A stretch of 17,333 nt of DNA from JAVBOP01 sp031550405 (GTDB taxonomy: Bacteria > Bacteroidota > Ignavibacteria > Kapaibacteriales > UBA2268). Shown here piece after piece: positions 1 to 10,100 of this stretch. The translations under genes and the position numbers were made by a program. The stretch covers positions 1-17,333 of the forward strand of contig JAVBOP010000021.1 of NCBI GenBank assembly GCA_031550405.1, given 5' to 3'. The notes beneath the pieces were generated by a model, which ran no database searches, was not told the DNA's origin, and saw nothing but the letters and a program-made list of their open reading frames with translations. The stretch's first letter is position 1, and each line of letters opens with the position of its first letter.

Positions 1-40
1 GCATCGAATTGGAGGCGCTGGTCATGGCGATTGTGGTCAT

Positions 41-166
41 TCAAAGTGGCGGGGATTTGAAAAAAACGGAATTACAGGAACCATAAATGAAAATTAACCA
101 TACGAAATATAATATACTTACAGATATTCCGAACAGGAGTGCTATAAATCCAAATATTGTTCTCAC
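41..166 (-). CDS. Putative small single-span membrane protein (41 aa, GTG start)
   Basis: This short minus-strand frame starts with GTG at 166-164 and stops with TGA at 43-41. The product begins MRTIFGFIALLFGIS and has a hydrophobic stretch of about 25 residues (roughly 4-28, rich in I, L, F, V, with W and Y near the end). A short tail with one Cys and a Lys follows, so a single transmembrane helix is expected. The start is supported by an AAAGGTGA-like ribosome binding site at 171-178, four bases before GTG. The frame is closed by a stop just upstream (185-187), so no longer start exists. It lies beyond the greA terminator and would be a separate transcript. I do not recognise a family. The hydrophobic composition could arise by chance in AT-rich DNA, so the call rests mainly on the RBS plus a coherent membrane segment. 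Confidence 0.4.
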   Translation of the reverse strand: MRTIFGFIALLFGISVSILYFVWLIFIYGSCNSVFFKSPPL

Positions 167-325
167 AAAATCACCTTTAAAATTTTATTAAATATATTTA
201 AATAAAGTATAGGCAAAAACCATGTTTAAAATATGTAGCTACTAATGCGCTTATTTTTATTTGTATGTTTAAAGAATGTAGTGGTATGTTGTTTCTTAAA
301 AATTATTCATAAATGTCTTTAAATT

Positions 326-375
326 AAAAAAACTCCCACTATTTTTGATACTGCAAAAAAATAAAATAGTGGGAG
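326..375 (-). terminator. Intrinsic terminator of greA
   Basis: The arms CTCCCACTATTTT (333-345) and AAAATAGTGGGAG (363-375) form a perfect 13-bp stem with a 17-base loop. On the minus strand the stem is followed by a run of seven T (A run at 326-332 on the plus strand). It lies 16 bases after the greA stop codon. Confidence 0.9.
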
Positions 376-391
376 AGGCAATGTTGTATTT

Positions 392-868
392 TTAAGATTT
401 TTCTATTGATAAAATCTCAAATTTATTGGTACCGGTTGGCGTTTTGACTTCAACTATTTCGCCGACAGCTTTGCCAAGCATTGCTTTGCCTATTGGCGAA
501 GTAACAGCTATTTTATTTTTTTCAAAATCGGCTTCGGCAGCGCTGACCAGAACATATTCAAGCGTTGAATTATTCTTTAAATTTTTGAGGACCACCTTTG
601 AAAGAATATAAATTTTGTCTGGTGGAAAATCGTTTGCGGAGATGATTTGCGATTTTGCCAGCAGCTCTCGAATCTGGCTTATTTTCAACTCCAATAAGCC
701 TTGCTCTTCTTTTGCAGCATCATAATCTGCATTTTCTGACAAATCTCCATGCGAACGAGCTTCGGCTATTTTATCCGCTACTTGCTTGCGAGCAACGGTT
801 GTTAAATAGTGATATTCATCTTCCATTTCCTTCATACGTTCTTTGGTTAGATATACTATATTTGACAT
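392..868 (-). CDS. greA: Transcription elongation factor GreA
   Basis: GreA binds the RNA polymerase secondary channel and stimulates cleavage of backtracked transcripts, rescuing stalled elongation complexes. The 158-residue product is full length for the family. The N-terminal coiled-coil hairpin (about residues 8-77) carries the conserved tip GDLSENADYDAAKEEQ, with acidic residues D42 and E45 that coordinate the catalytic Mg2+ in known GreA. The C-terminal FKBP-like domain contains SPIGKAMLGKAVGEIVEVKTP. The ATG at 868 is preceded by an AGGGGA ribosome-binding-like element about five bases upstream. It lies downstream of serA on the same strand, separated by 98 bases that hold a terminator, so it is probably transcribed on its own. 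Identification is secure from the sequence. Confidence 0.97.
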   Translation of the reverse strand: MSNIVYLTKERMKEMEDEYHYLTTVARKQVADKIAEARSHGDLSENADYDAAKEEQGLLELKISQIRELLAKSQIISANDFPPDKIYILSKVVLKNLKNNSTLEYVLVSAAEADFEKNKIAVTSPIGKAMLGKAVGEIVEVKTPTGTNKFEILSIEKS

Positions 869-890
869 TTTTTCCCCTTTTTTTAAATAT

Positions 891-936
891 AGAAAAAAGA
901 AACCTCCTCAACCAGTAAAAGGGCATAAGGAGATTT
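891..936 (-). terminator. Intrinsic terminator of serA
   Basis: On the minus strand AAATCTCCT (936-928) pairs with AGGAGGTTT (908-900). This gives nine pairs including one G-U, with a 19-base loop, followed by CTTTTTTCT (899-891). It lies about 30 bases after the serA stop and directly upstream of greA. Confidence 0.75.
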
Positions 937-966
937 CAATTACTTTAAGTAGTTTATTATTATAGT

Positions 967-1878
967 TTATTTTTTTAATTCATCAATAATTTTTTGAGCA
1001 ATTTCCAAACCTATTCTATCTTGTGCTTCATTTGTGGAAGCTCCAATATGTGGAGTTGCAGATACGCGAGGATGCGATATAAGCTCTTTCTGTGCATCTG
1101 TGATTGGTTCATTAACAAATACGTCAAGACCAGCAGCAGCCACCTTGCCGCTCTTCAATCCGTTCAGCAATGCTGCTTCATCAACAACGCCGCCTCTTGC
1201 ACAGTTAATGATAATCACACCTGTTTTCATTTGTGCTATTTCGGGTTCGCCAATTGCAGCCGGTTCGCCTTTGATAAGCGGTATATGCAATGAAAGATAA
1301 TCGGCATTTTTGATAACATCTTCCTTGCTGCATAATTTAACATCCATATCCGTCGATTTGATAAATGGATCGAAAACAATCACGCTCATACCCAAACCCA
1401 ATGCGCGTTTGGCACATTCCCGTCCAATATTGCCAAAGCCAAGCAAACCAAGTGTCTTGCCTGTTAATTCAACTCCAGCGGCATAAGCTTTCTTGGGCCA
1501 ATTGCCATTACGCATTTCCATTGAACTTGTGTTTAGAAAGCGGGAAACGGCAAACATGTGTGCAATTGCTAATTCCGCAACCGAAATGGAAGAAGCTCCG
1601 GGCGTATTGTAAACAGGAATGCCTTTAGATTTGGCATATTCTACATCAATATTGTCTACGCCAACACCACCACGTCCAATTGCTTTAAGGTTGCTGCCTC
1701 CTGCATCTATAACCTCTTTAGTTACTTTTGTCGCTGAACGCACAATAATTGCATTGTACTTAGCAATTTCCTTTACCAGTTCTTCAGGGGAAAAGGATTG
1801 CTCAACAACTTCCACACCAGCTTTTTTCATTAAATCGGAACCAACTTTTTCAATTCCGTCTGTTACAAGAACTTTCAT
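967..1878 (-). CDS. serA: D-3-phosphoglycerate dehydrogenase, short form without ACT domain
   Basis: Predicted to oxidise 3-phosphoglycerate to 3-phosphohydroxypyruvate with NAD+, the first step of serine synthesis, in the cytoplasm. The 303-residue product has the two-domain D-2-hydroxyacid dehydrogenase fold. Visible motifs are the Rossmann motif GFGNIG (147-152), IGRGGVGVDNID near residue 67 as in SerA enzymes, and the catalytic set R228 (NCARGG), E257 (NEP) and H277 (PHIGAST). The chain ends just after the catalytic His region (final helix LEIAQKIIDELKK). It therefore lacks the ASB and ACT regulatory domains of the approximately 400- and 530-residue SerA types, and serine feedback through ACT is not expected. 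No serB or serC is nearby. Another 2-hydroxyacid dehydrogenase specificity is possible, but the N-terminal half is strongly PGDH-like. Confidence 0.88.
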   Translation of the reverse strand: MKVLVTDGIEKVGSDLMKKAGVEVVEQSFSPEELVKEIAKYNAIIVRSATKVTKEVIDAGGSNLKAIGRGGVGVDNIDVEYAKSKGIPVYNTPGASSISVAELAIAHMFAVSRFLNTSSMEMRNGNWPKKAYAAGVELTGKTLGLLGFGNIGRECAKRALGLGMSVIVFDPFIKSTDMDVKLCSKEDVIKNADYLSLHIPLIKGEPAAIGEPEIAQMKTGVIIINCARGGVVDEAALLNGLKSGKVAAAGLDVFVNEPITDAQKELISHPRVSATPHIGASTNEAQDRIGLEIAQKIIDELKK

Positions 1879-1963
1879 AAGTCTCTCTTTTATAATATGG
1901 TTATGTAATGAATACTTGTTTGTATTTCAAATATGATCGAACTTTGCTCATATTTTAGCAATT

Positions 1964-1971
1964 CAAAGATA
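1964..1971 (-). promoter_or_regulatory. Possible -7 promoter box for serA
   Basis: On the minus strand TATCTTTG matches the Bacteroidetes -7 consensus TAnnTTTG. It lies about 85 bases upstream of the serA ATG. No TTTG -33 element is seen at the expected spacing; the nearest is 28 bases away. This is only a candidate. Confidence 0.3.
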
Positions 1972-2075
1972 CAAAATTATTATATAATAATATGATAAAC
2001 AAAATAAAAAGCATGATTAAATTTTATAGCTGGTCGTCTTGCTGCTTAGTAGCGGGAGAACAAAATTGATATATT

Positions 2076-2729
2076 CTATTTGTTTCTGCCTGAAATTTTA
2101 TTGCGAACGACTTCTATTATTGCTGGAAGGATTGAGATGAAAATGATTGCAATAATAAGTATTTTTAAATTTTTTTGAACAAAATCCAAGCCGCCAAAAA
2201 AATAACCTGCGTAGGTAAAAATTGTAACCCATGCAACGCCGCCGATGACATTATAGCTTATGAAATATCCATATCTCATGTTGCCCATGCCCGCTACAAA
2301 TGGCGCAAATGTGCGAACAATCGGTATAAAACGCGCCAGTATTATTGTTTTTCCGCCATGTTTTTCGTAAAAAGCATGGGTTTTATCAAGATAAGATTGA
2401 CGAAATATTTTAGAATTTGGATTTTTAAACAGCTGTTTCCCAAAAAATTTGCCAATAAAATAATTGCTGCCATCACCCAAAATCGCCGCCGTAATCAGTA
2501 AAATTACAATCAAATGCACGTTGATATCATTTGTGCCAAGCGCCGACAAAGCTCCTGCAACGAAAAGCAGGGAATCGCCAGGCAAAAATGGAGTAACCAC
2601 CAATCCTGTTTCGCAAAAAACAATCAGGAATAAAATTCCGTAAACCCATGCACCATATTGAGATACAAGCTCTGCAAGGTGTATGTCTATATGCAATATG
2701 AAGTCAATTATGAATTGAAGATATTCCAT
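2076..2729 (-). CDS. DedA/SNARE-associated family inner membrane protein
   Basis: A 217-residue polytopic protein of the DedA (VTT/SNARE-associated) family. Family members support envelope integrity and proton-motive-force homeostasis, and several act in undecaprenyl-phosphate or phospholipid translocation. Conserved features include FCETGLVVTPFLPGDSLLF, with E40 and D52 at the positions equivalent to essential acidic residues of E. coli YqjA/YghB. GDGSNYFIGK follows, then the signature ARFIPIVRTFAPFVAGMG with R133 and R139. Hydrophobic segments lie at about 28-65, 70-90, 137-180 and 188-208. The ATG at 2729 has no clear Shine-Dalgarno sequence, as is common in Bacteroidota. It diverges from mtnA across a 166-base spacer. 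The exact substrate cannot be read from sequence. Confidence 0.93.
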   Translation of the reverse strand: MEYLQFIIDFILHIDIHLAELVSQYGAWVYGILFLIVFCETGLVVTPFLPGDSLLFVAGALSALGTNDINVHLIVILLITAAILGDGSNYFIGKFFGKQLFKNPNSKIFRQSYLDKTHAFYEKHGGKTIILARFIPIVRTFAPFVAGMGNMRYGYFISYNVIGGVAWVTIFTYAGYFFGGLDFVQKNLKILIIAIIFISILPAIIEVVRNKISGRNK

Positions 2730-2751
2730 GTCCGTTATTAATTAAAATTTA

Positions 2752-2759
2752 CAAATATA
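2752..2759 (-). promoter_or_regulatory. Possible -7 promoter box for the DedA gene
   Basis: On the minus strand TATATTTG matches TAnnTTTG and lies 22 bases upstream of the DedA start codon, which would give a short 5' leader. No convincing -33 TTTG is present. It sits in the divergent spacer shared with mtnA. Confidence 0.35.
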
Positions 2760-2895
2760 CGATAATTTGCTTGAAGATAGGGTATGGAAAGAGAAAAGGG
2801 AAACTGATATGAATTAATCAAAAATATATGTTTATATTGTACGGACGGCAGCTGGTAGAGCTGGTGCGGGATGGAGAAAATTAAGCACAGGAAAT

Positions 2896-3969
2896 ATGCG
2901 AATAGAAAATAAAAATTATCATACGATATGGCTGGAGAAAGCCAGCGATACGGTGTATGTGATTGACCAGAGGCGGTTGCCGCATAAGTTTGAGATTATG
3001 CCGCTTCGCGATGTTGATGATGTGACACATGCCATACAAAACATGGTTGTGCGTGGAGCACCCCTTATCGGTGTAACTGCAAGCTATGGCATATATTTGG
3101 CTATAAAGCACTATAGCATTTTAAACGGCAATTTCAATGAATACATGGCAACTGTTGCAAATGAATTGAAAGCGGCGCGACCGACGGCTGTGAATCTGGC
3201 ATGGGCAGTTAATCGCATGTTGGAAGCTATTGAAAAAGTGGAAGATATTGCTGAAAAATTAGATATGGCAAGGGATACAGCTCTTAATATAGAGAGCGAA
3301 GATATTGCCAATTGTGAAGATATTGGCAGGCATGGTGCGGAAATCATTCAGGCTATATATGCTCAAACCAGAGATACAGTAAATATATTAACTCATTGTA
3401 ATGCAGGATGGTTAGCAGCTGTTGACCGGGGAACAGCACTGGCACCTGTATATAAGGCTCGCGATATGGGCATTCCCGTGCATGTATGGGTTGATGAGAC
3501 TCGCCCGCGCAATCAGGGTGCGGCGCTGACTGCTTTTGAGCTTTTGCATGAGGGAATTTCCCACACGCTTATAGCCGATAATACGGGTGGACATTTGATG
3601 CAGAATGGCATGGTTGACATGGTTATCACGGGTGCGGATCGTATGGCAAAAAACGGCGATGTTGCTAATAAAATAGGCACTTACCTGAAGGCACTTGCTG
3701 CGCATGATAATAATATTCCGTTCTACGTTGCCCTGCCGACGTCGACGATAGATAATGCGATTGCGAGCGGAAAAGATATTCCGATTGAGGAGCGCGGCGG
3801 TAGCGAGGTGCTGTGTGTGTCCGGCATTAATAAATCTGGTATGCTACAGGAGGTATGTATAGCGCCAAATGGCACACCGGCAGCAAACTACGGCTTTGAC
3901 ATAACTCCTGCCAGACTTATTACAGGCATAATCACAGAACGTGGTATAATTATGAAAAAAAAATCATAA
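2896..3969 (+). CDS. mtnA: S-methyl-5-thioribose-1-phosphate isomerase
   Basis: Catalyses the aldose-ketose isomerisation of methylthioribose-1-phosphate to methylthioribulose-1-phosphate in methionine salvage. The 357-residue product has the eIF2B-alpha/MtnA fold. Key features are VRGAPLIG (52-59, phosphate-binding loop), THCNAG with the catalytic Cys C168, VDETRPRNQGAALTAFEL (199-216), and ITGADR with the catalytic Asp D248 followed by GDVANKIGTYLKALAA. The form THCNAGWLAAVDRG, in place of the more common THCNAGALAT, is in my recollection typical of Bacteroidetes/Chlorobi MtnA. The start ATG has AGGA three bases upstream. The C-terminus after ITERGI is IMKKKS, and those last codons lie inside the intergenic palindrome at 3948-3971. 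No other salvage genes (mtnB, mtnC, mtnD, mtnP) lie in the window. No intrinsic terminator is seen after it. A closely related ribose-1,5-bisphosphate isomerase role is less likely. Confidence 0.93.
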   Translation: MRIENKNYHTIWLEKASDTVYVIDQRRLPHKFEIMPLRDVDDVTHAIQNMVVRGAPLIGVTASYGIYLAIKHYSILNGNFNEYMATVANELKAARPTAVNLAWAVNRMLEAIEKVEDIAEKLDMARDTALNIESEDIANCEDIGRHGAEIIQAIYAQTRDTVNILTHCNAGWLAAVDRGTALAPVYKARDMGIPVHVWVDETRPRNQGAALTAFELLHEGISHTLIADNTGGHLMQNGMVDMVITGADRMAKNGDVANKIGTYLKALAAHDNNIPFYVALPTSTIDNAIASGKDIPIEERGGSEVLCVSGINKSGMLQEVCIAPNGTPAANYGFDITPARLITGIITERGIIMKKKS

Positions 3970-3971
3970 AT
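3948..3971 (+). repeat. Intergenic palindrome copy 1 (TTATGA-N8-TCATAA), overlapping mtnA 3' end
   Basis: A 24-bp AT-only-flanked imperfect palindrome with arms TTATGA and TCATAA around eight A. It is identical over all 24 bases to the copy at 10259-10282. It contains ATG AAA AAA AAA TCA TAA, here in frame with mtnA, so it supplies that gene's last codons and stop. Confidence 0.7.
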
Positions 3972-4159
3972 GAGACAAAATGCTATAATGTGGTGTCATA
4001 TAATTATAGGGGTATTTTTTAGGACAAATATTTTTTTTGTGTTTATTTGGCAAATTTTGTTTATTTTTACGTTGCTGTAGTATAGTGTAACTATAAACAG
4101 TAATATTTTAGTAACAACATTATAGATGAAATATATTTTTTATTAATAAATAAATTATT

Positions 4160-4164
4160 GAGGT
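4160..4164 (+). promoter_or_regulatory. Ribosome binding site of the giant surface protein gene
   Basis: GAGGT lies six bases before the ATG at 4171, a good match to the anti-Shine-Dalgarno core. It fixes the start codon. Most other genes in this window have weaker sites. Confidence 0.7.
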
Positions 4165-4170
4165 TTTTAT

Positions 4171-7100
4171 ATGAAACATCATTTTTCAAAAATTTTTATA
4201 CTATTAACGCTTCTGCTGTTCGGTATAACTGCATACGCAGAAGAAATAATAGTGGGTAATGGAACTGTGAATTCTAGTACCACGAACGGAATTCCATTCT
4301 ACTATTACTATGGGGCTGCTTGGACAGAAAATCTTTTTACACAGGATGAATTAGAAGCCGCAGGCATGAGTGATGGCGAAATAACATCGTTAGCTCTCTA
4401 TATGATGACTAAAGGAACTCGTACTTACACATGGGGAAATTTTTCTATTTGGGTGGCAAACACAAATTTAACGGAATTTTCTGCCACAAAAACAACTAAA
4501 GAAAATGTAGATTACCAGCTTGTATACGATTATACAGCAACAACTCAAGGATCTGCGAATTATCAAACAGCAGATGGTTATATAATAGATCCTGCGGTTA
4601 ATGAAAATAATTGGCTTACCTATCAATTTACTCAGCCTTTTAGCTATACAGGTGGTGGGTTGTTAGTATATATTTGCTATTATACCAAATATTATGGTGG
4701 TACTACATGGGGATTTCGAGCAACAGGTGGGTTCGGTGCCAAGGAACGGTGCTATTTTAGATATGCTGATAATTATGACAATGGATGTGGTACAGCTACA
4801 TGGAGTAGCGTACCTAGTCCTACTTTTCGTCTTGATATGAAGTTTGATATACAAATGGGGGCTTCTTTTGTGAAGGCATATCCTGAGCCTGCTACTTATA
4901 TATCAAATTTGGCTTTAACTCCAAGTCAGCATCCGGGCATATCATTTAAGAGGACATCGACAAGTGCTCCTAAACCTAATGTAACATACGATATATACCA
5001 TATTGAAGGCTATGGTTCCTCTCTAACAGTTCCTGTTTATAGCGCCTCGGCAAGTGGAATAGATTTAATGGGACCTGACCCTGTAAGATATAATTTTACA
5101 AGTGCTTCCGGTAGCAGAGCCGGCACAAGTGGTAATTTTAATATGGCAGGTATTCCTGCCGGAAAATATAAAATAATTGTTGCATTTGACAATCAAAAGA
5201 AACCTGTTGAGACATACGAGTCTACGTTTGATATTGAGATAGTTGACCCTGTGTTGGATGGAATATTTCCAACTGTAGACGCGGTACTTGAAGCCAATGC
5301 AACAATGCCATTATTACAGCATCCGGCAGTTGTGGTTAGTCGTCCATATCATTTTACTCCTGTTCCTGAAGTTACTTATAAGATAATAAATCCATCTGGA
5401 GCTACTGTGTATACTGCTCAAACGAATAGCGGCAGTACGACAGTACCTGTTGACGTAGAAGGTATGAGTTTAAGATATAATTTTACTCGTGCAGTTGGGA
5501 GTATGGCTTTCACTGATGGTTCTATGAATTTGAATAATGCTGAAGCAGGTACTTATACTATTATTGTAACATTTGATGATAAACGCAATCCCGTTAAAGA
5601 GACAATGTCTACGTTTATAGTTATTAAGTCCTATGACCTTGTGTTGGCAAATGTGAGCAGTCCGTCGCTTTGGAATGCTGATACTCCGCCAGCAGAAAGA
5701 AGAACATATAGTATAGGGTCTCAAATACCTGTTGAGTTTACGATAACAAATGCAGGTGCCAATGCTGTTTATTCTTTTGAGCTTACGCCTAAAGTTTATA
5801 ACAAAGCCAATGTGCGAGTGGATGCTTTAGATCCTTACGTATTTAACAATGCAGCTCTTCCTATATTATCAACAACAACACGCACATTTGCCACAATAGA
5901 GGATATTAATACTACTGGATGGCCTGCGGGCGATTATTCCATAGTTTGCGATTTAGCACCGATTAATCCGGTTCTGGATGAAGATTTGACAAATAATGTT
6001 TATCCTCGTACAGGCAAGACCATGTACTTTACTCTTGTACAGCCATTTAATGTTACGATAACCAGCATGGCATTGCCTACTCCGGATTGGTATCGCTATC
6101 CTGTTGTTCCAAAATTCACAATACGTAATAATGGAAATGACGATGTTACAGGTTCTATTGCAACATTGACAATCTCGAAAGGCACTACTGTTGTGCATAC
6201 TGACGAAGAAATGGTTGAGAATATACAGGGCAACAGTATTGGAACTATTAATTTTAACAAAGAATTTATACCGCTTGAAGAAGGCGCATATTCAGTAAGA
6301 ATAAAATTAGCATTGCCTACAGGAGATATAATACAGTCATATTCATTTACTGTAAAAGAAGGGTTAAGTGGCACATACACTATTGGCGCTGGTACAGCAC
6401 CAAGAAATTATTCTACATTCAAGGCAGCAAGTGATGATTTGTACCGTAAAGGTGTTAGTGGCAATGTTGTATTTGAGCTGACTGGCAGAGAATATACATT
6501 TACAGGGCATTCCGGTGAGAATATGATACCTGATTTCCGTTCCAAAATAGTTGGCGTTGGTCCTAATGCTACAATCACATTTAAACCGAATCAGTTAAAT
6601 GACTTGCAGCAAGTTCCAATTAATATAACCATAAGAACAGATGATGGTTATGGCATACGTTTTGGACAGGCTCTTGAGACAGGCGATTATACTATGCCGG
6701 CGGTAAACCACATATCGGATATTGATTACAGAAGAGATTTTGCCAATTCTGCCGGTTATATCATATTCGATGGCGGCATTCGCAAGAACATAAGCTTTAC
6801 AATGCTTAATTCCAATACAAACGGCTTTGCAGTTCCATTCTATCTTGGCGAAGGCTCACAGAACATTACTATTAAGAATTGCCAAATTAATGGAACACGC
6901 TTATATACTCATGAAATACCGAACATAGCTTATGTTGATGAGACGATAGGGGTTCTTTATGAAGATAATGTGCATAAGTCGACAAAAGACAATACGACAG
7001 ATTTGACATATTCGGCAGGTGTAACTATAAGGAATAAGCCATATTCTGATGTGGTTGTTGGCGCCATAACTTATGAAGTAGATAATATTCCTGCTAATAA

Positions 7101-10100
7101 CATAAAGGTAGATAGCAATATTATACAGGGCTTTGGCTATGGTATCGTTTCCTTGGGAACAGGTGTATTGCCAAATAAAGTTTCCGGTTCTGTTACATCA
7201 TTCTACAACAACAGCAATGAGTTTACAAATAACTATATACATACAGTTGCAAAATCAGGCATGTTCTTAGGTTTTGAAAAGAATGCGCTTGTGAAAAACA
7301 ATAGAATAGAGTTTGTAAATGGAGCTTCAAAAGTGCTGACTTCCGGGATAGAGCTTGGCGGCAATTTCCGCTATGACACATATTTTGGTTATCATAATGT
7401 GAATGTTACGCTGGATGGCAATGAAATAAACAATGTATATTCTGACAGTGCATCATCTTATGGCATACATATAGAGCAATATCCTATTCGCTTGCGCTAC
7501 AACAATGCTGACTATAAGTTTCCTGCTAAAGGAGTGGATAGTTTCTATGTGTTTAATAATATCATATATGGTTTGAAAACAGCTAAGGATTCTGTGAAGT
7601 CAAATAAAGCTGCCATATCCATAAATACAACAAGAATGGGGTTAGATATAAATGATTTGTATTATCCGCTGTATAATGATTATGATATTGCAGATATACT
7701 GTTTGCAAACAATAGCATATACATAGAAAAAGACACTGTTGGCAAGTATGTTGATAATGACAGTGCTTTCGTAACGGGCATGCTTGTGCAAAACGTAGAT
7801 AAGTATCATGTATTAAATAATGTTATCGCTATAAAAGAAGCTAATATACCGCAATTATTCATATCTGCGTTAGCATTGCAGGATATCAATCCTAAGAAAT
7901 TGGCAGACGTTGAAATTAACAAAAACTGCTATTATGTAACAGGTACAACAGGTGTTAATCCATTAAATTCATCGGCAGGCTTAATTCGTTTCGTTGAAAT
8001 GGATGAAATGGGCAGGTTCTTGGATAACGGTGGTTATGCAAATGAATACAGTGATATTGACCAGTGGAGAGGTTGGACCAGACAGGATGAAAGCTCTATT
8101 AATTTTGATTTCACAATTGATATGAAGACTTATGCCAAACTGTTTAACGGTCAAAAACTCTACGACATGTATAGAATGAATATATTGCCAAACCAGGTAT
8201 CCAATAATTCTCCTGTTAATAATAGGGGAGAGAAGCTTGCTGCGGTTAATACTGATATAGATGGCAAATCAAGAATCAATCTTGATGCATCGCCAGATCT
8301 TGGAGCATGTGAGTTCGATTGCAATGTTTACCAAACAGATATTGAAGTTAAAACCATTACTACTCCTGCCGCATATCGCAGTGCTAAAACAGATACATCA
8401 AACGAGGCTATCAACAAAGGTGTTGAGCAGGTTATGACAGCGCCGGTAGTTGATATAAAAGCTATCGTTAGAAATAATGGCAGCGTGTTTGTATCTAATT
8501 TCCCAATTAAATGTACTGTTGTTGGCACAGGCGTGCCTGCTATAGCTAAGACTATTAACATCAGCTTAGCACCGGGCGAAGAAAAAGAAGTATCTTTTGA
8601 ACTTACAGATGGCAGTAGTGCATTCCGTCCTAAGACATATTATGAACTTAACACAACTCCACCTGCATTATACAGTACAATGGCTACAACTGTAACACCT
8701 ACTTATAAGATAGATGTAGCTACAGATAAGGTAGATGAAGATGGACGCAACAACAGAAAGAGCAAAACAGTCAGGTTCTTTGTGCCAAGATCGGATTTAG
8801 GCGTTTTAATTAGCGCTGAAAATACTAATGCAAGCCTTTATAAAACAGGTGTTCCAATAGCTGTTGATAATAATGTTATTGCCGGAAAATTAAACTACGA
8901 TACACTTATTAAGGCATTTAACAATATGGCTTACTTTGTTACTTCAAGCGAAGGTAAGCACCATATGGACGTATTGGATAGAAATTGCTGGGAGCCTCGT
9001 TCGGTGGATTATTCGTTATACAAGACTCTATTCTGGTCGGACGGCGATGACAAAGCTCTCTCATATTGGGAAGTGCAGAATCTTCTTGACTTCGCTAACT
9101 TGGGAATACCGCAATATAAACGCAATGTTATTATAGCTTCTCAGGAAATTATCAGAGAAAATCCTATTGAAATCAATGGAGTGTTCAATTCATTCAACAA
9201 TGAATTGCAAAAAGGAGTTTTGAGGTCTATACAGAAGAATGACGGCATATATGATGCAGCTAATGTTGTAATCAAAGGCTCGTATGAAGCCCGTAACACT
9301 AAAATAAATATTATTCCTACTCAATATAACAATGTTGATAGCGGGGTGGTTGATAATGGACCTGTGCCATGCGAGTTCTCTATGATTGATACAATACAGG
9401 GCGAAAATAGAGTTGCTTACTACTATTATGACAGTACACAGACTAATCCGGATAAAAATGTTGACCAAAAGGTTAGTGTTATATCTGCCAAGCTGTTAGA
9501 AAGAAATAGCATTTACGCTGCATTCGACTGGCGGCACCTTGCAAACGCATCTGATTTCTTACGCGGAATATTTGATGATTTGAGAGACGATCTTCCTGTT
9601 CCTGTTAAACTTTTAGGTTTCAATGCTAACGCTGTTGGCAGGCGAGTTGTGCTTGACTGGGCTACTGCTTTTGAAGAGAAAACAATGAATTTTGAAATCG
9701 AAAGAGCAGATATTGTTAATAACAATGTAGGTATCTTCAATACTGTTAGCAGTGTAAAAGCTGCCGGCACAAGCAACACTACTATCAATTACAATCAAAT
9801 CGACGAAAACGTAGACTATGGCAATAAATATGCTTACAGACTAAAGATGAACGAAGCTGACGGCGTTTCTTCATATTCAGACATTGAAAATGTGACAATA
9901 GAATATATTGAAGGAGCAAGCTTCGGCGAAGCCAGTCCAAACCCAACGGCAACTACAGCCACAATTAAATATTCGTTGAATAATGAATCAAATGTTATTA
10001 TCAAATTGCTTGAATTTTCAGGCAAGGAAATAGCTACGCTGTTTAATGGCAAAAAAGATTCAGGTCCGCATACATTAGATGTTGATGTTACTGATTTGGC

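Noticed and set aside
2..97. Plus-strand frames open from the left edge (ending at 86 and 97) that could be the tail of an upstream gene.
   Set aside because: Two different frames look equally plausible and neither has a recognisable motif. The minus-strand frame with an RBS explains the region better.
4081..4095. Perfect small palindrome TATAGT-GTA-ACTATA upstream of the giant gene, possibly an operator.
   Set aside because: A 6-bp AT-rich inverted repeat is expected by chance in this composition. It occurs once and has no matching regulator nearby.
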